DNA of 64,000 nt from positions 62,001 to 126,000 of the forward strand of contig NW_024468918.1 in the NCBI RefSeq assembly GCF_011745365.1, in the 5' to 3' direction. Shown one piece after another: positions 48,114 to 59,886 of the stretch. This stretch comes from Cryphonectria parasitica EP155. Taxonomy: Eukaryota; Ascomycota; Sordariomycetes; Diaporthales; Cryphonectriaceae. The first letter of the stretch is position 1, and each line of letters opens with the position of its first letter. The translations under genes and the position numbers were made by a program. The notes beneath the pieces are model-generated. The model made no database searches. It was not told where the DNA came from and was given only the letters and a program-made list of their open reading frames with translations.

Positions 48114-49616
48114 ATGGCACCCGCTGCCGTTGTCGACGACATGGACGTCGATGTTGAGCACGATCAGGATGTCGAGCAGGAGGAGAAGGTCATCAATGAG
48201 GAGTACAAGACGTGGAAGAAAAATAGTCCCTTTCTCTACGACATGATTCTGAGCACCGCTCTGGAGTGGCCCACCCTGACCACACAGTGGTTCCCCGACG
48301 TCAAAGAGCCTGAGGGCAAAAACTATCGCGTCCATCGTTTGCTTCTCGGCACCCACACTGCCCCGGGTGCCAACAACTACCTCCAGATTGCAGAGGTCGA
48401 GATCCCCAAGTCCATCGAGCCGAACGCGAACAATTATGATGAGGACCGCGGTGAGATTGGCGGCTACGGCCAGGAGGCCGCTGCGATACGGATGAACATT
48501 GTTCAAAAGATCGACCACCCCGGCGAGGTCAACAAGGCCCGCTACCAACCCCAGAATCCCGACATGATCGCCACCCTGTGTATCGACGGCAGGATCCTCA
48601 TCTACAACCGGACCAAGCACAGCTCCATTCCCACCGTGGCCGGCAACGTCAACCCTGATGTCGAGCTGCTCGGCCACGAGAAGGAGGGCTTCGGCCTGAG
48701 CTGGAGCCCGCACGAGGATGGCTGGCTGGTCTCTGGAAGTGAGGATACGACCGTCCGCCTCTGGTAAGTGGTTTCAGACCGGTGACGGGGCGTTCTCCGG
48801 CAGACCTCTTGTACGCGCCGCTGCTGACTGTTCTTTCTGCTGTCCAGGGACCTGAAGACTATGAACGGAAAACAGGTCACGCCCTCGCGGACCTTCACGC
48901 ATCACCACCAGGTTGTCAACGACGTCCAGTACCACCCCGTTGCGAAGCACTTCATCGGTACCGTCTCCGACGATTTGACCCTACAGATCATCGACACCCG
49001 CCAGTCTGACGACACCCGATCCGCCCTCGTGGTCAAGGGAGGCCACAGCGACGCGCTCAATGCGCTGGCCTTCAACCCCGGTTCCGAGTTCCTGATCGCC
49101 ACCGCCTCTGCCGACAAGACCATCGGCATTTGGGACATAAGGAACGCTAAGGAGAAGGTCCACACCCTGGAAGGCCACAATGATGCTGTCACCTCGCTAT
49201 CGTGGCACCCGCAGGAGGTTGGCATACTCGGCAGCGGAAGTTACGACCGGCGTGTTATCTTCTGGGATCTGACCCGAATAGGCGAGGAGCAGACTCCTGA
49301 GGACGCCGAAGACGGTCCTCCAGAGTTGTAAGTTGACTGGCCCCGACCCCCCCCCCCCTTTTTTTTCTTTTTTTTTCTTCTTTTCTTTCTTGTTTTTTTG
49401 CCACCATCCATACTTCTTACAATTTACTAAACAAAACACAGGTTATTCATGCATGGTGGTCACACTAACCACCTGGCTGATTTCAGCTGGAACCCTAATG
49501 AGCCTTGGCTTGTTGCCAGTGCTGCTGAGGACAATGTCCTGCAAATCTGGAAGCCTGCTGAGTCTATTGTTGGCCATGATAATGCTGAGATGCCTCTGGA
49601 TGAGCTGGATCGGTAG
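48114..49616 (+). CDS. HAT2: Histone acetyltransferase type B subunit 2, RbAp46/48-like WD40 protein
   Basis: Histone-binding WD40 subunit that presents H4 to Hat1 for acetylation of newly made histones at Lys-5 and Lys-12. Exons 48114-48763, 48848-49327 and 49442-49616 encode 434 residues, the usual family length. Intron 1 (84 bases, GTAAGTG...GTCCAG) is in phase 2 and restores TVRLW-DLKTMNG; intron 2 (114 bases, GTAAGTT...ACACAG) restores GPPEL-LFMHGGHTNHLADF. Landmarks are the N-terminal helix INEEYKTWKKNSPFLYD, ALEWPTLTTQWFPD, HPGEVNKARYQPQNPD, the DGPPEL acidic loop that contacts histone, and the C-terminal FSWNPNEPWLVASAAEDN. Intron 2 contains an abutting C12/T8 homopolymer. The sequence resembles the Neurospora protein closely. 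Exon 3 uses many more T-ending codons than exons 1 and 2. Confidence 0.96.
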
Positions 49617-50444
49617 TCCCATCCCCCATCAGAGGCAACAGCATCAGCAGGGTCCTTCGGATGATGATATGGCGCTATCATAGCTTGTCAATGCCTATGG
49701 TAGCAGTGCATGCATGATAAGGAGTTGGGCACAGGGATAGACAGGATGGTGGCATTGGATGCAGCATGCCCTGCATGCCATCATGTCTATGGAGCTTCTG
49801 GGAACTTGCGTGCAGGTCAAGCTCTGGATCTCTAGTGAAGGAAAATGGAGAAGTGATAGGTTGGCGTTGGTATAGGATTAGTCTAATACTGGGACCGCTG
49901 GTAGACACAGCTTGCTGGTGAGAATAGGCACACTTCAGTATCTTGCTCTACCTCCCTTGACCCCCTCCCCTTCTCATGTGATGAGCTGGCGATATGGGAA
50001 GAGACTGCTGAGTTCCAAGCTCCCAGACCTCCTTAGCGAACAACCCTTCACAGTCTTTGGAAGTCAGGCTGGTTGCTAGAACAGTCCATCAGCAATCACT
50101 CGCCCCATTCCCTGTCTTCTCTGAACTTTTGAAGCTAGGCATCTATTGTCCCCCCATTCTATTGTCTGGCACAAGATCGAATCAACATTGCTTTTGGCAA
50201 GCAACGCACATGTGTACATAAAGCTTGCAATTTGTAACCTGCAACAGCAAATCTCAACGTGTTTATCATCCACCTCCACCTCTTTCACTGATCCAAAAAT
50301 TTTCAGGCAATCGACACAGCTGCCTGTATATTTGCCCACCAACCAACCCTTCACCCAATGCGCGTCGAGATGCCATTCACACATACCCCCTCGTTTCTTC
50401 ACATCTTCTTTTGAATAAAGAAAAATTGTCATCGATCTTTCACA
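49617..50444. other. Intergenic region between Hat2 and the F-box protein gene
   Basis: Contains the presumed Hat2 3' untranslated region and the promoter/leader of the downstream gene. GCATGC-rich words cluster at 49710-49790. No gene or strong repeat recognised. Confidence 0.65.
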
Positions 50445-51004
50445 ATGGCCAGTCTCACCTGGGCAGACGACCAGTCGTCATCATCTGCTGGCAGCCCCCC
50501 GCCTTCTAACAACCTCCAGCAGACTCAACAAACCCACTTTCAAAACGGTGACCACCACCACCAGGTCGAAGCCAGTCCACCCAACATCATCTCAGGCGAC
50601 CACCTGAGCCACGCCTACGCAGCTGATACCTCTTCTTCTGGACCGCACCACTCTGCCGTCCCAAGCGCGTCTCCTTCTTCTCCTCCCCCGCCGTCGCCTG
50701 CCTACCAGCTCACCCACCCCGGCCACCCTGACAACCCTAGGCATACAGCTTGGCTTTTTCAGCAGGTGTTGACGCAGCGTGCTATTATGCAGCGGGCTAC
50801 CTCGGAGCAGGTCATGGCTTCTTCGTCTTCTTCTCAGCAGCACCAGCACCAGCACCAGCACCAGCACCAGCACCAGCACCAGCAGCAGCAGCAGCAACAC
50901 CAGCAGCAGCAGCAGCAACACCAGCAGCCTGGTGGTTACCAGCAAGAGTTCGCGATGATGCAGCAGAACCAAGGTGGGCAGTCGCAGATTGGTGGTGGCC
51001 AGCA

Positions 51005-51054
<50 letters not shown>

Positions 51055-54000
51055 CACCTCAGCCTCGGCAGCCTGGTCATTACGAACGCATCTTCACCAT
51101 GGGATACCAAGGCGGCGAGTCACTGCTTGCATCTTCCGCACAGCAGCCTTCCAACGGCGGTCAGCACTTCACTTCAGCCGTGCCTCAACAGCAGTTCATG
51201 GCTGGGCCGCCGAACTCGAGCGGCGGACAGCAGCACTTCACGGGCGCACAGCAGACGACGAACTGGAACGGACAGCAGGGTCCTTACGCGCAGCAGTTCA
51301 ACCATGGTGGACAGCAGTATCAGAATTACCCCCAGCAATTCAACAACGACGTCGGTCAACATTCCCAGAGCTTCTCACAGCAATGGCCTCAGCCAGGCCA
51401 ACCAGCGCAAGATTTCCAACACGGTGTGAACCTTCAGCAGATGGACGAGCGCGGTGAGCCCTCCACAGCTGGTCAGCAGTATGCAGAGCAAGGTCAACAG
51501 GAGTCGTCGCAACAGTTCCACGGCGCAGATCAGGACATTGAGATGGGCTACGGTGATGGTGTGAACGATTACTACAATCAGCAGCAAGAAAACTACGATG
51601 ATCATGTCGAGAACGAGGCAGATGGCGATGGTGACGTCGAGATGTCAGGGGCGCTCCTGAACCACCCGCTCTTTCACGACGCCATCGAGAAGATCAACGA
51701 GTTCAATCGACAGGCCAATCTTCCCCTGACCGACGAGCAAAAGGCAAAGCTCGCCACCTACATGGCCATGAGGGAGCAAGAGCGGAATCAGACGAGCAAG
51801 AAGCGCCTCGCCGCCCTGGGCGACGCCGACTTCGAGGAGGACGCGATGGACGAGGCAGCCCGAGCCAACAAGCGACGTCGTATTCATCCTGCGTCCCACG
51901 ACTTCTACAATGACTCCCAAAAGGTCTACCTCCAGGGCCCCCCCAACCGACCTGAGCCCGAGGTCATGGGATACGACTCTGTCTTCCACAACTTGTCCGG
52001 CTCCGCCCTCGACGAAGCGATCCTGGGCCTGTCCTCCGAGTTCGAGGGCCACTTCTCGGGACGAATCCTCAGCCTGGCCGACAGCGAACCCGTGCACAGC
52101 GGCAACAACCCCTTTGTCCCAACCTTCCGCCTCCTCGAGTCCCTCTGCTCCAACTGGTGGCTCATGATCGAGGTGACCAAGCACCTGAGCGTCGAGGACA
52201 TAGTCAAGCTGTACTCGGTCTCGCGCACCTTCCACAACCTCGTCAACTCGCGCTTCCAGTCAGCCATCGCGGCGTGGGCCCAGCACAAGTCCCCCTCGGG
52301 CTGGAACGTCTTCTACTGGAAGTGCTACAGCAAGTATACCATCCTCGACCCGGAGGGAAAGACATGGGAGAAGGACTCGAGCCTCATCGCCTCCATCCCG
52401 CGCCCACCCTGGGCCAGGCCCGAGAAGACCAAAGCCACGCAGTGCGAGGTCCGGCGCGTGCCGGGCTTCAAGTACCTGTCCATGCTGGTCGAGCGCGAGA
52501 CACGCACGCGCGACATCCTGGCGTGCCTGGCACGCGCGGGCCACCGTCTCCCAAGGACGATGCACATCACGCTCAAGAAGATGTGGATGCTCATGGACAT
52601 GGCGACCAACGCGCTGCGACGCGCCTTCATCCACAACACGGAGCTGTGGACCGAGCGCGACCTGTACAACGCGCAGATGTTCTACGTCAAGCTGCAGATG
52701 CGCTTCAACGAGCCCATCTTTGGTCCTGGTAGTAGGGCCCTGGTCGACACGTTCCTCGGCGCGCGCCAGGGCTTCACCCCGCTGTGGCAGCTGCTGCGGC
52801 GCAAGAAGTACACTCAGCCCGAGGAGGTCATCCAGCAGCGCCTGCGGTACTTTGTCAAGCCGGACGTGATCCAGCACTACCTCGTGCTGGGCGAGGCCTT
52901 CTTCGGCGTGCACCCGTCGGATCTGGGCGAGGAGCACAGGGAGGGCTGGGGCGCGGGCTACCTGCACCTGATGCGGCCCGACGAGCTCGTCGTCGAGGAG
53001 TGCGTCCGCCGACAGCTCGACATGAAGCGCCACCTGATCCACATGGTCTTCTGGGGCCACGTCGACTGGCGCCGCCGCCGCAACCTGGTCCCCACCGAGG
53101 AGGAGATGTACATGAGCGACGACGAGATGCCGCCCCTGCCCAAGAGCGGCAAGTACAGCCACACGGGCATCTACGGCCGGTGCGGCAACGTGCCCTTTGA
53201 CTACGACAACTGGCAGCCCAAGCACGCCATGAAGGCGCGCTGGGCCACGCTCACGCGCGAGGAGAAGCTGGCCGTCGTCCAGGACGACAACGACGAGGAG
53301 CTGCGCGCTCTGCCGTTCGAGGACGCCGACGATGCCTTCTGGATGCCGTGGAACCCCAACGACAAGGCGTACCCGGATCAGCCGGATCCCAACTCGGGCA
53401 TGGACAATGATGATGATGATGACTCTAACTCTGTTGAGGGAGAGGAGGAGGAGGAGGAGGAGGAGGAGGAGGATGAGGATGAGGAGATGATGGAGGATTC
53501 GCAAGAGGAGCCGAGGGACGACGACGACGACGACGACGACAACGCTGATGATGATGATGATGATGATGATGGCGATGCTGACGACAACGACGACATCGAG
53601 AGGGTTGAGGAGGTCGAGTACACGGTCGAGGACGACCAGCCCCTCCGCCTGCCCTACAGCATCACCGACCCCGACATCATCAACCGGTGGGCCGACATGG
53701 ACCCCTACCTGCAGCGAATGATTATCGAAAACGAGGCGCGCCTCGACAAGCAGGACGAGAGGGACGACCGGGCCGTGGCAATCCTCGTGAGCGAGGAGAA
53801 CGAGCGGATCGAAGCCTCGTTTGGTTTCGAGGACGAGCAGGACGCGCAGCACCCGACCGACGGCGGCATACCCGGCCCCTCGTGGGCTTCTGACGAGCAG
53901 GCCCCCAGCTACAACTACCAGTACCCCTCCATCCAGGACCCCTTGCTCCTGTCCCTGCTGCGCCAGTACGACCGCTTCTCTCCCGAAGCCTTCCAGCGCA

Positions 54001-54347
54001 CCGGCGCCGACTCGGACGACGGCGCCCAAGACACCGACGTAGACTCGGATGACGGCGCCTCCACCTCCTCCTCCGAGTTCGACCCCGAGAACCTGACCGA
54101 CGACCAGCTCAAGGCGCTCGCGGACAGGGACTACGACTCGGACGAGCTGGAAGGGTTCGACTACGACAAGTACAAGAAGTTCCTGGATCGGGTGGGGGAC
54201 GACGGGACCCGCGAGGACGGCGAGAAAGAGGGTAAAGGCAAGGCTGTCGCGGTGGAAGAGGACAGCGATGAGGACATGGTGGCGCACGAGAAGGATGTGG
54301 ATGAAGATGACATCCCGTTCCCAGAGTATGATTTCCGGAAGTTCTGA
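50445..54347 (+). CDS. Large Gln/His-rich F-box protein with acidic C-terminal region
   Basis: Uninterrupted frame of 1300 residues starting MASLTWADDQSSSS. Residues about 1-400 are Gln/His/Pro-rich low complexity. A bipartite-looking basic patch (KKRLAAL, then ANKRRRIHPAS) lies near residues 445-490. An F-box-like motif follows at about 565-605 (WWLMIEVTKHLSVEDIVKLY, then SRTFHNLVNSRF), then a conserved-looking helical region (YNAQMFYVKLQMRFNEPIFG, ARQGFTPLWQLLRRKKYTQP). Residues about 985-1050 are Asp/Glu runs. F-box proteins generally bring substrates to SCF ubiquitin ligases; the substrate is unknown and SCF membership is inferred only from the motif. I recognise the architecture from Pezizomycotina genomes but not a named gene. 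ATG at 50445 is the first in frame after a CT/CA-rich leader and has a good context (CACAATGG). Confidence 0.85.
50841..51056 (+). repeat. CAG/CAC repeat encoding Gln/His runs
   Basis: Alternating CAGCAC hexamers followed by CAG runs, interrupted by a short non-repetitive segment and resumed at about 51001-51056. Gln-to-His interchange suggests growth by slippage of a degenerate trinucleotide. Confidence 0.85.
53401..53595 (+). repeat. GAT/GAG/GAC repeats encoding acidic runs
   Basis: Three successive trinucleotide runs (GAT, GAG, then GAC and GAT) give long Asp and Glu stretches in the C-terminal third of the F-box protein. Confidence 0.85.
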
Positions 54348-55610
54348 TCCTGGTTGCGCTGGGGAAGATGAGGAGAGGAAACGGGAAAGCATACAAAAGG
54401 GGTGATGAAAGGAAGATGAAAAGGAAAAGGGGGGAAAAAAGAACAGGGGAGAGAGAGGGAAAGGGAAAAAAAACCCCAAAAAACCACAACAAAACAATGG
54501 TGTGGTGGATTGGACCGACCACTCTTGTGGATAGGCGGGTTTATTGGGTTCAAACCATGTGTGTACGTACATACGTGTTGTTGCCCCCTAAGGACTATGA
54601 TGCGAGTATTTGACGTGGAAGGATGGGGGAGGAAAGAAGAAGAAGGAAGAAAAGGGAGAGGGGTTGTTCAGTGATGGATGGCTCTACTCGTCTTCCAAGA
54701 CGAGAACCCCTTCAGGCCAACGACACCGACACCGTTTCTCTCTTGAGATCACGGTCTGCGTGGGGCTGGTTGGTTTGATTTGGTTGGAAAGATCAAGTCT
54801 CTTCACAATGGATACTGGGGAAGAAAAGAAAAGAAAAACTAAAAATTTGGGGCGTTGGCAAAGAGAAGTGGGAGGAAATGGATACTTCTCCTCGCCTCTT
54901 TTCCTTGGTTGGGAAGATAAGATGGCTGTGAGGAGAACGAGTCCATAGACTCTCTACGAAAAGGAATCAAAAAGACAGTGACACTACAAGGCCACAACTT
55001 AGAGTACATTCATTCCAGCCTCGTCAACAGGCACCGTTCGCGGTCTTGAGATCTGATCTGTACAGAAAAAAACATGTTTTGTCTCTCCCCTTTTTGTTTA
55101 TTTATTCTCACATTGCCTCCTCCCCTTTTGGTGCCCTCCATGGTATCTATACTATCTGACTGGTTTCTCGCGTGCAGCTTTTCGACCTACATAGTACAGA
55201 GAGAAGTCACAAGACAGTTTTACCACTGCCACCGAAAGAATATGCCAGCGCGCCCCAAGGTATCGTGTCCTCATTTGTCTCATAGCATTCGTCATATCAT
55301 CAAAACATTCTTGATATACCCTTTTCCAGCCGGGCCCGAAGGAAAAAGAAAAGCAAAGGAAAAGGAGAAGAAGAATAGGAACAAGCCTGTGTGTCTTGGG
55401 TATATCTAGTTTTCTGTCCCTTTGCCGTCGTAGATCATGACATGTGTTTTTTTTTTTTCCCCTTTCCTTTGGTCGTACCGATATTTTTCTGGCTATATTT
55501 CTTTACAGTATGGTCTCACTGGGCAGACAGGGCAATGTAAAGAACATAGGCCCTCAGATCTGGGGGTTCTGTCGATCATCACACACGATCCGGGATTAAA
55601 CAGACCATCA
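54348..55610. other. Convergent intergenic region
   Basis: Between the stop of the F-box gene and the stop of the leftward unknown gene. Purine-rich near 54410-54490 and 54625-54660; T run near 55446-55460. No gene recognised. Confidence 0.65.
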
Positions 55611-57189
55611 TCACTCGATCCGCTCGACAGACTTGCCCTTCTGCTTAATATCCACAGTCTTGAGCAGCTCACGCAAGCTGCCTTCAGCATGGCTTGAGGC
55701 TGTAGGGGCGCCACCTGGCTGCGTCGTGGCGGCGGCATTTGAGAAGGCGGCCTTCCACGGGACCCAGTGGCCCAATCCGGACATCAGAGAGGTCGAGGCC
55801 TGTGGCTCCTCGCGTGGCGTAAGACCCTGGAGGAACTGGGTTACGGTCTGATCACTGCCCTCTGTCGAATCCGGCTGGCTGCCCTGGGTGGATGCATCGC
55901 CAAACAGCTCATTAGGCGTGGTCCGTATCTCCAGGTGACTGCTGGACGTCTGCGGCTTGGAAGGCTCGCTCACTAGAGCAGCAGATGAATTCCGGGGCGA
56001 GGCTGCCTCGCCTGCTGCTGTCTGGTTCTTAGTAGCATCTGCAAATATGATGGCATTGGCGAAAGACTTGGATCGCTTCCTGTTCAGGTTCCTGGAGGAA
56101 TCGTCGTCATCCTTCTTCTTGGCAGCATCATCACTCTTCGAGCTTGTGGTCGGGGACCCGGACCCGTTTCGACCTGGCTTGGACGAAGCGCGACCACGCA
56201 CCTGCTCTGCAAGCTCTGCGGCCGACTTCTTCTTGGTCTTGTCCTCCTCAGAAGACCTACTCGAGGACATGATGGTCTCCAGCGTACTGTATGCTCCGCT
56301 TCGGCGGCGACCGTGATGATGATTACCCCGTCGATTTCGGTGAGACTTGCCGCCAGGGTTGTTGTTCTCGTCGTCGTCGTCCGACGGTATGGCTTGCAAG
56401 GTTGGCCCGCCCTGGCCGTGATTATTGTTTTTTGCATGGCCTCGCCTCCTCGTCGACGAGGACGGGACGGAGCTGACAAAGGAGGAGCCCGAACCGTGGG
56501 GGGCGACGTGGACCTCGTACTGGTTGCTCAAGCTGTAGCGCGAGCGGGCATAGATCTCGGCGATGCCGTCGAGGGCATTGTCCATCTCGCTCGACTGGGC
56601 CTGCAGGTTCGCCATGATGGTCTTGAAGGAGAAGGCGTCGTACGGCGGCAACCTGTCTACCGGATGTGGCGCCTCGTCCTCCCCCTGGCCGTGCCGCCAG
56701 GGCCACGGCAGCTTCTTTTTGGCGCTTTCCCGAGCCATGTTCAACAGGCCACCATTCTGTCGGGACCCGGCGGGTCGGGAGTAGGCAGGCGGGGAGACGT
56801 AGGAGACAGAGGTCGACGTGGTCGAGAGGGTCCCGCGGCGGGCAGAGTATGAGTGGGAGCGTGAGTGCCCTCGTGAGCCGGGCGGGCCGCTGTAGGTCCT
56901 GACAATGACGGGCTGCGAGTAGGTGGTGTTCTGGGCGCCAGACGACTTCGTGTACTGGTGGCGCGCCACTGGGGAGGGGAAGTTGCTGTTGAGCTCACGC
57001 AGGGCAGATGTCCGGTTGGCTGCAGTGCTGTCGTCGAGAGGTATGGGCCTGCCCTCGGCAGTGGACGGCACAAGAGACGTGACCGAGATGTTGCTGCTGA
57101 CCTGGAAAAAGGGAAAGGAGAAGGGGAGAGTCGACCTCCGCTGGGAGGACTTGGGCTTGGGAGGAGGGCCAGCTCGGGTATCACGGGGA

Positions 57190-57222
<33 letters not shown>

Positions 57223-57575
57223 CCAGCAGTACCAGCAGTACCAGCAGTACCAGCAGTACCAGCAGTACCAGTAGTACCAGCAGTACCAGTAGTACCAGCA
57301 GTAGTAGCTGCAGTAGTAACTACAGTGGTGGCAGTGGAGGTGGGCGCAGGAGAGGCAGCAGAAGACGACGACGAAGCGGCGTTCTGTGGCCTGGTGAGGC
57401 AACCAGAGGGTGTGGGTGCATGCAGGTGATGACGATGAGACGAGGTGGTGGTGGCGGTGGTCGACTCCGCCGGTGCGTCTGGGTCTGGGTCAGGGTCCTG
57501 ATCTAAGTTGGAGGCGTGGAAGGTGGTAGAGGAGGGATCCGGATTGATGCGGGAGGGGAATTGAATCGTATTCAT
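55611..57575 (-). CDS. Ser/Thr-rich low-complexity protein of unknown function
   Basis: Not a family I can name. With the first ATG in frame (57575, MNTIQFPSRINPDP) it has 654 residues and no intron. The frame is open and coding-like further upstream to at least 57710 (PDRTPTAFNIYDKPHSRQ) without another ATG, so a spliced upstream exon may exist. Near the N-terminus is a Thr/Gly/Ala repeat encoded by a hexanucleotide. A Ser-rich middle (SYSGPP, then GHSRSHSYSARRG) precedes the only segment that looks conserved: KKKLPWPWRHG, then PPYDAFSFKTIMANLQAQSS and ALDGIAEIYARSRYSLSNQY, which could form a helical pair. The rest is basic and Lys/Ser-rich (RKRSKSFANAIIF). No signal peptide or membrane segment. 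It may be a phosphorylated scaffold protein, but nothing in the sequence proves this. Confidence 0.7.
57190..57310 (-). repeat. Hexanucleotide (AGTACC)n and CAG repeat encoding Thr-Gly/Thr-Ala and poly-Ala
   Basis: Forward-strand CAG units (57192-57221) then CAGTACCAG-type units; on the gene strand these encode a T-G-T-A-G-T pattern and about ten Ala. Confidence 0.85.
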
Positions 57576-59886
57576 GTCTCCACCCTCTGGCGCGTGTTCG
57601 CCTTGGAGAGGCTGTCGACTGTGTGGCTTATCATATATGTTGAAGGCGGTGGGCGTCCTGTCAGGTGAGGACTGGGACGGGATGCGGGATGAGATGTCCT
57701 GCCGTAGCACCTATGCACGTCGTATGTAAGTCGTGCTCGGTCGTGGATCAGGGGTCAGGGTGCGTGTGCGTGTGCGGGATGCCAGTGCGGATGCTTGTCG
57801 TAAAAAGGGACACACACACACACACAGAGAGAAGAGAGAGATAGAGATGGGGGGTAAAGGGGGGCGGGGTGGTGGTGTGTCTGGTCTCTCCCCCAAATCG
57901 ATCCCTGGTGTGTCGACAGACCAAGGAGGCCAATCCAGGTCGCAGTCGCAGCCGTAGCAGCAATCGCCAGTCGTGCCAACAATGGAGTCGAGCTGGAACT
58001 GAAGGATGCGCGCGAAGTGACACTGCCCACTGCTTCTCGAGACCTGCTGTTACCGTATCCTGCAGATTCGTAAGAGGCAGAATCAAGAGAGACAGCAGAC
58101 AAAAATGTGAGTGATCTGATTTAGCCGCAAGAGACAATCAATCAACCGCAGCGATCGAGCGTCATAGTCGCATCGAACGCAGTGTCAATCCTGTGGCACC
58201 CCGTGGTTGGGAAGAGAGCTGTATGTCTCAGATGAAGCAGGCCTCGATCAGCTGGAAGTCCAATTCCGGAAGGCGATTGATGGAGGACTGGGCGAGACTG
58301 TAAAGGTTGGTTCTTGTTTTGAGAGGAAAATCAAGATCTCTGGTGCGACGGGCTGATATTCGCAATTTGCCTCCCCCCCCTCTTCTCAAGGGAAAGTTTG
58401 TCGATCCGGAGAGGCCACTCTTCCACTCTCCTGTCTCTCTCGACTTCGCGTTTCTGAGACGCACGGCAAGCTGGTGATCGCAAGACGGTCGTAAGTCGGG
58501 CTTCTTCTGCTGCAGGACTCATGGAATCGTGGGCTGGACTGAACAGGACGGGAGGAGAAGAAGAAGCAATGGAATAAAATTTAAATAAAAGGAAAAGTAA
58601 TGATGGCCAGGCGGCGTCGACAACTTCTCACTTCTTCTGCCTTCTTCGCCTCGATTGCCTAGTGTCTCTCTCTCTTCTCTTTTTCCGAGTGCCAGCGCAG
58701 CAAAATCTCTGGTGCCGAGAATGAGGAGAACGTCGAGAGTTTAGGGGTGCAGGTCGCCTCGAGCTTCATTGGACGACGGCCGCGACGCCCTCTCCTGCAC
58801 CATGCAGACAGTCGTGGCTGCTGTCGAGAGGCACGAACGAGGGCCCCCCCAGCTACGTTAGTGCATTGGATAGCTCACCCCTGCTCGACCTGCCAGGATG
58901 GACAGGGATCGTCGAGCAGTGCGGGGGCAGGAGCGAGAAGCACTTTGCGTGGAGGGCAAGAACAAGAGCCAAGAGCAGGGGAAGGAGAACCCCCAGTCTG
59001 TCTGTACACGAAACATGCCGTTAATATGCTTCACGGTAACGATCAATACCAGCCTGACACAGTTTGCCATGTATCGGCTACTTACTTTAAGTACTCAGCA
59101 CCTCAATTCTCAACCCTGTCCCCGTTCCTTTACTTCTTTTTTCTTTCGTTTCTTTTTCCTCTTTTTCTTATTCTGGAATTTTTTGCTTGTGGAGGGGGGG
59201 GGAGGGGCAACGACTAAGATACTTTTTCTTCTTCTTCCTTCTTTTCGCACCAACACCCTTAGCTACATATGCCAATACAACGACGTGTCGAGTAATGCAC
59301 CAATAAGCATACACCATCCATCCATCCATCCAAGGGGGTTGTCTCTGGAGTACTAGTAGAACGCTTCATGCTATCCCTAGACCTGCAAAGGCCTTTCGTG
59401 CGTATGACTGATCCTTTGCTAACGTCTAGCCTCTGATGACGGCGTTGTCGTGCAGGCACTGCTCCATGTAGAATCTCAATTCACTGCTACATGGTATGTC
59501 CTCCATGGCTGGCAAGTCGAGTCACACTCGGCAGGCAGAGGCTCATCGTGTCTCAAGCCCGGGTTTGAGAGGGTTTCGTTTCCCTTCTGGTCTTGGCCTG
59601 GCCACTTTCCCTGTAATCGTGGTCGAATATCTGCAATCTGGTGCTGCAAGATACTCTAGTTGCGTTACTAGGTTTCCCGCGCTCCAAAGCAATCTATGCT
59701 CAGGGAATCATCATGATGAAGGGGCCGCCATGTTCCTAACTTGATATCCCCGCCGGCCATGAGAACACAGATGACGTTCACTAGAGGGCTCCGAAGTCGA
59801 AAGAAAAAGGCTTTTCCACCCGCCTCCCGTCTGGTTCCTAGACCTTGAGCCCCATCGAGTGGCCCGGCGTACTAGTCCAACCCAGC
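57576..59886. other. Promoter/leader of the unknown gene and 3' region of the PMP3-family gene
   Basis: About 2.3 kb. It includes a CA/GA-rich stretch at 57810-57846 on the leader side and a frame of 63 codons at 58522-58331 (-), starting MSPAAEEARL, that could be an upstream exon or nothing. CT-rich words occur near 58660-58690. No gene I can support. Confidence 0.5.

Noticed and set aside
52260..54572. 770-codon open frame antisense to the F-box gene
   Set aside because: Long antisense frames are expected opposite GC-biased, acidic-repeat coding DNA; the product is Val/Leu/Ile repeats.
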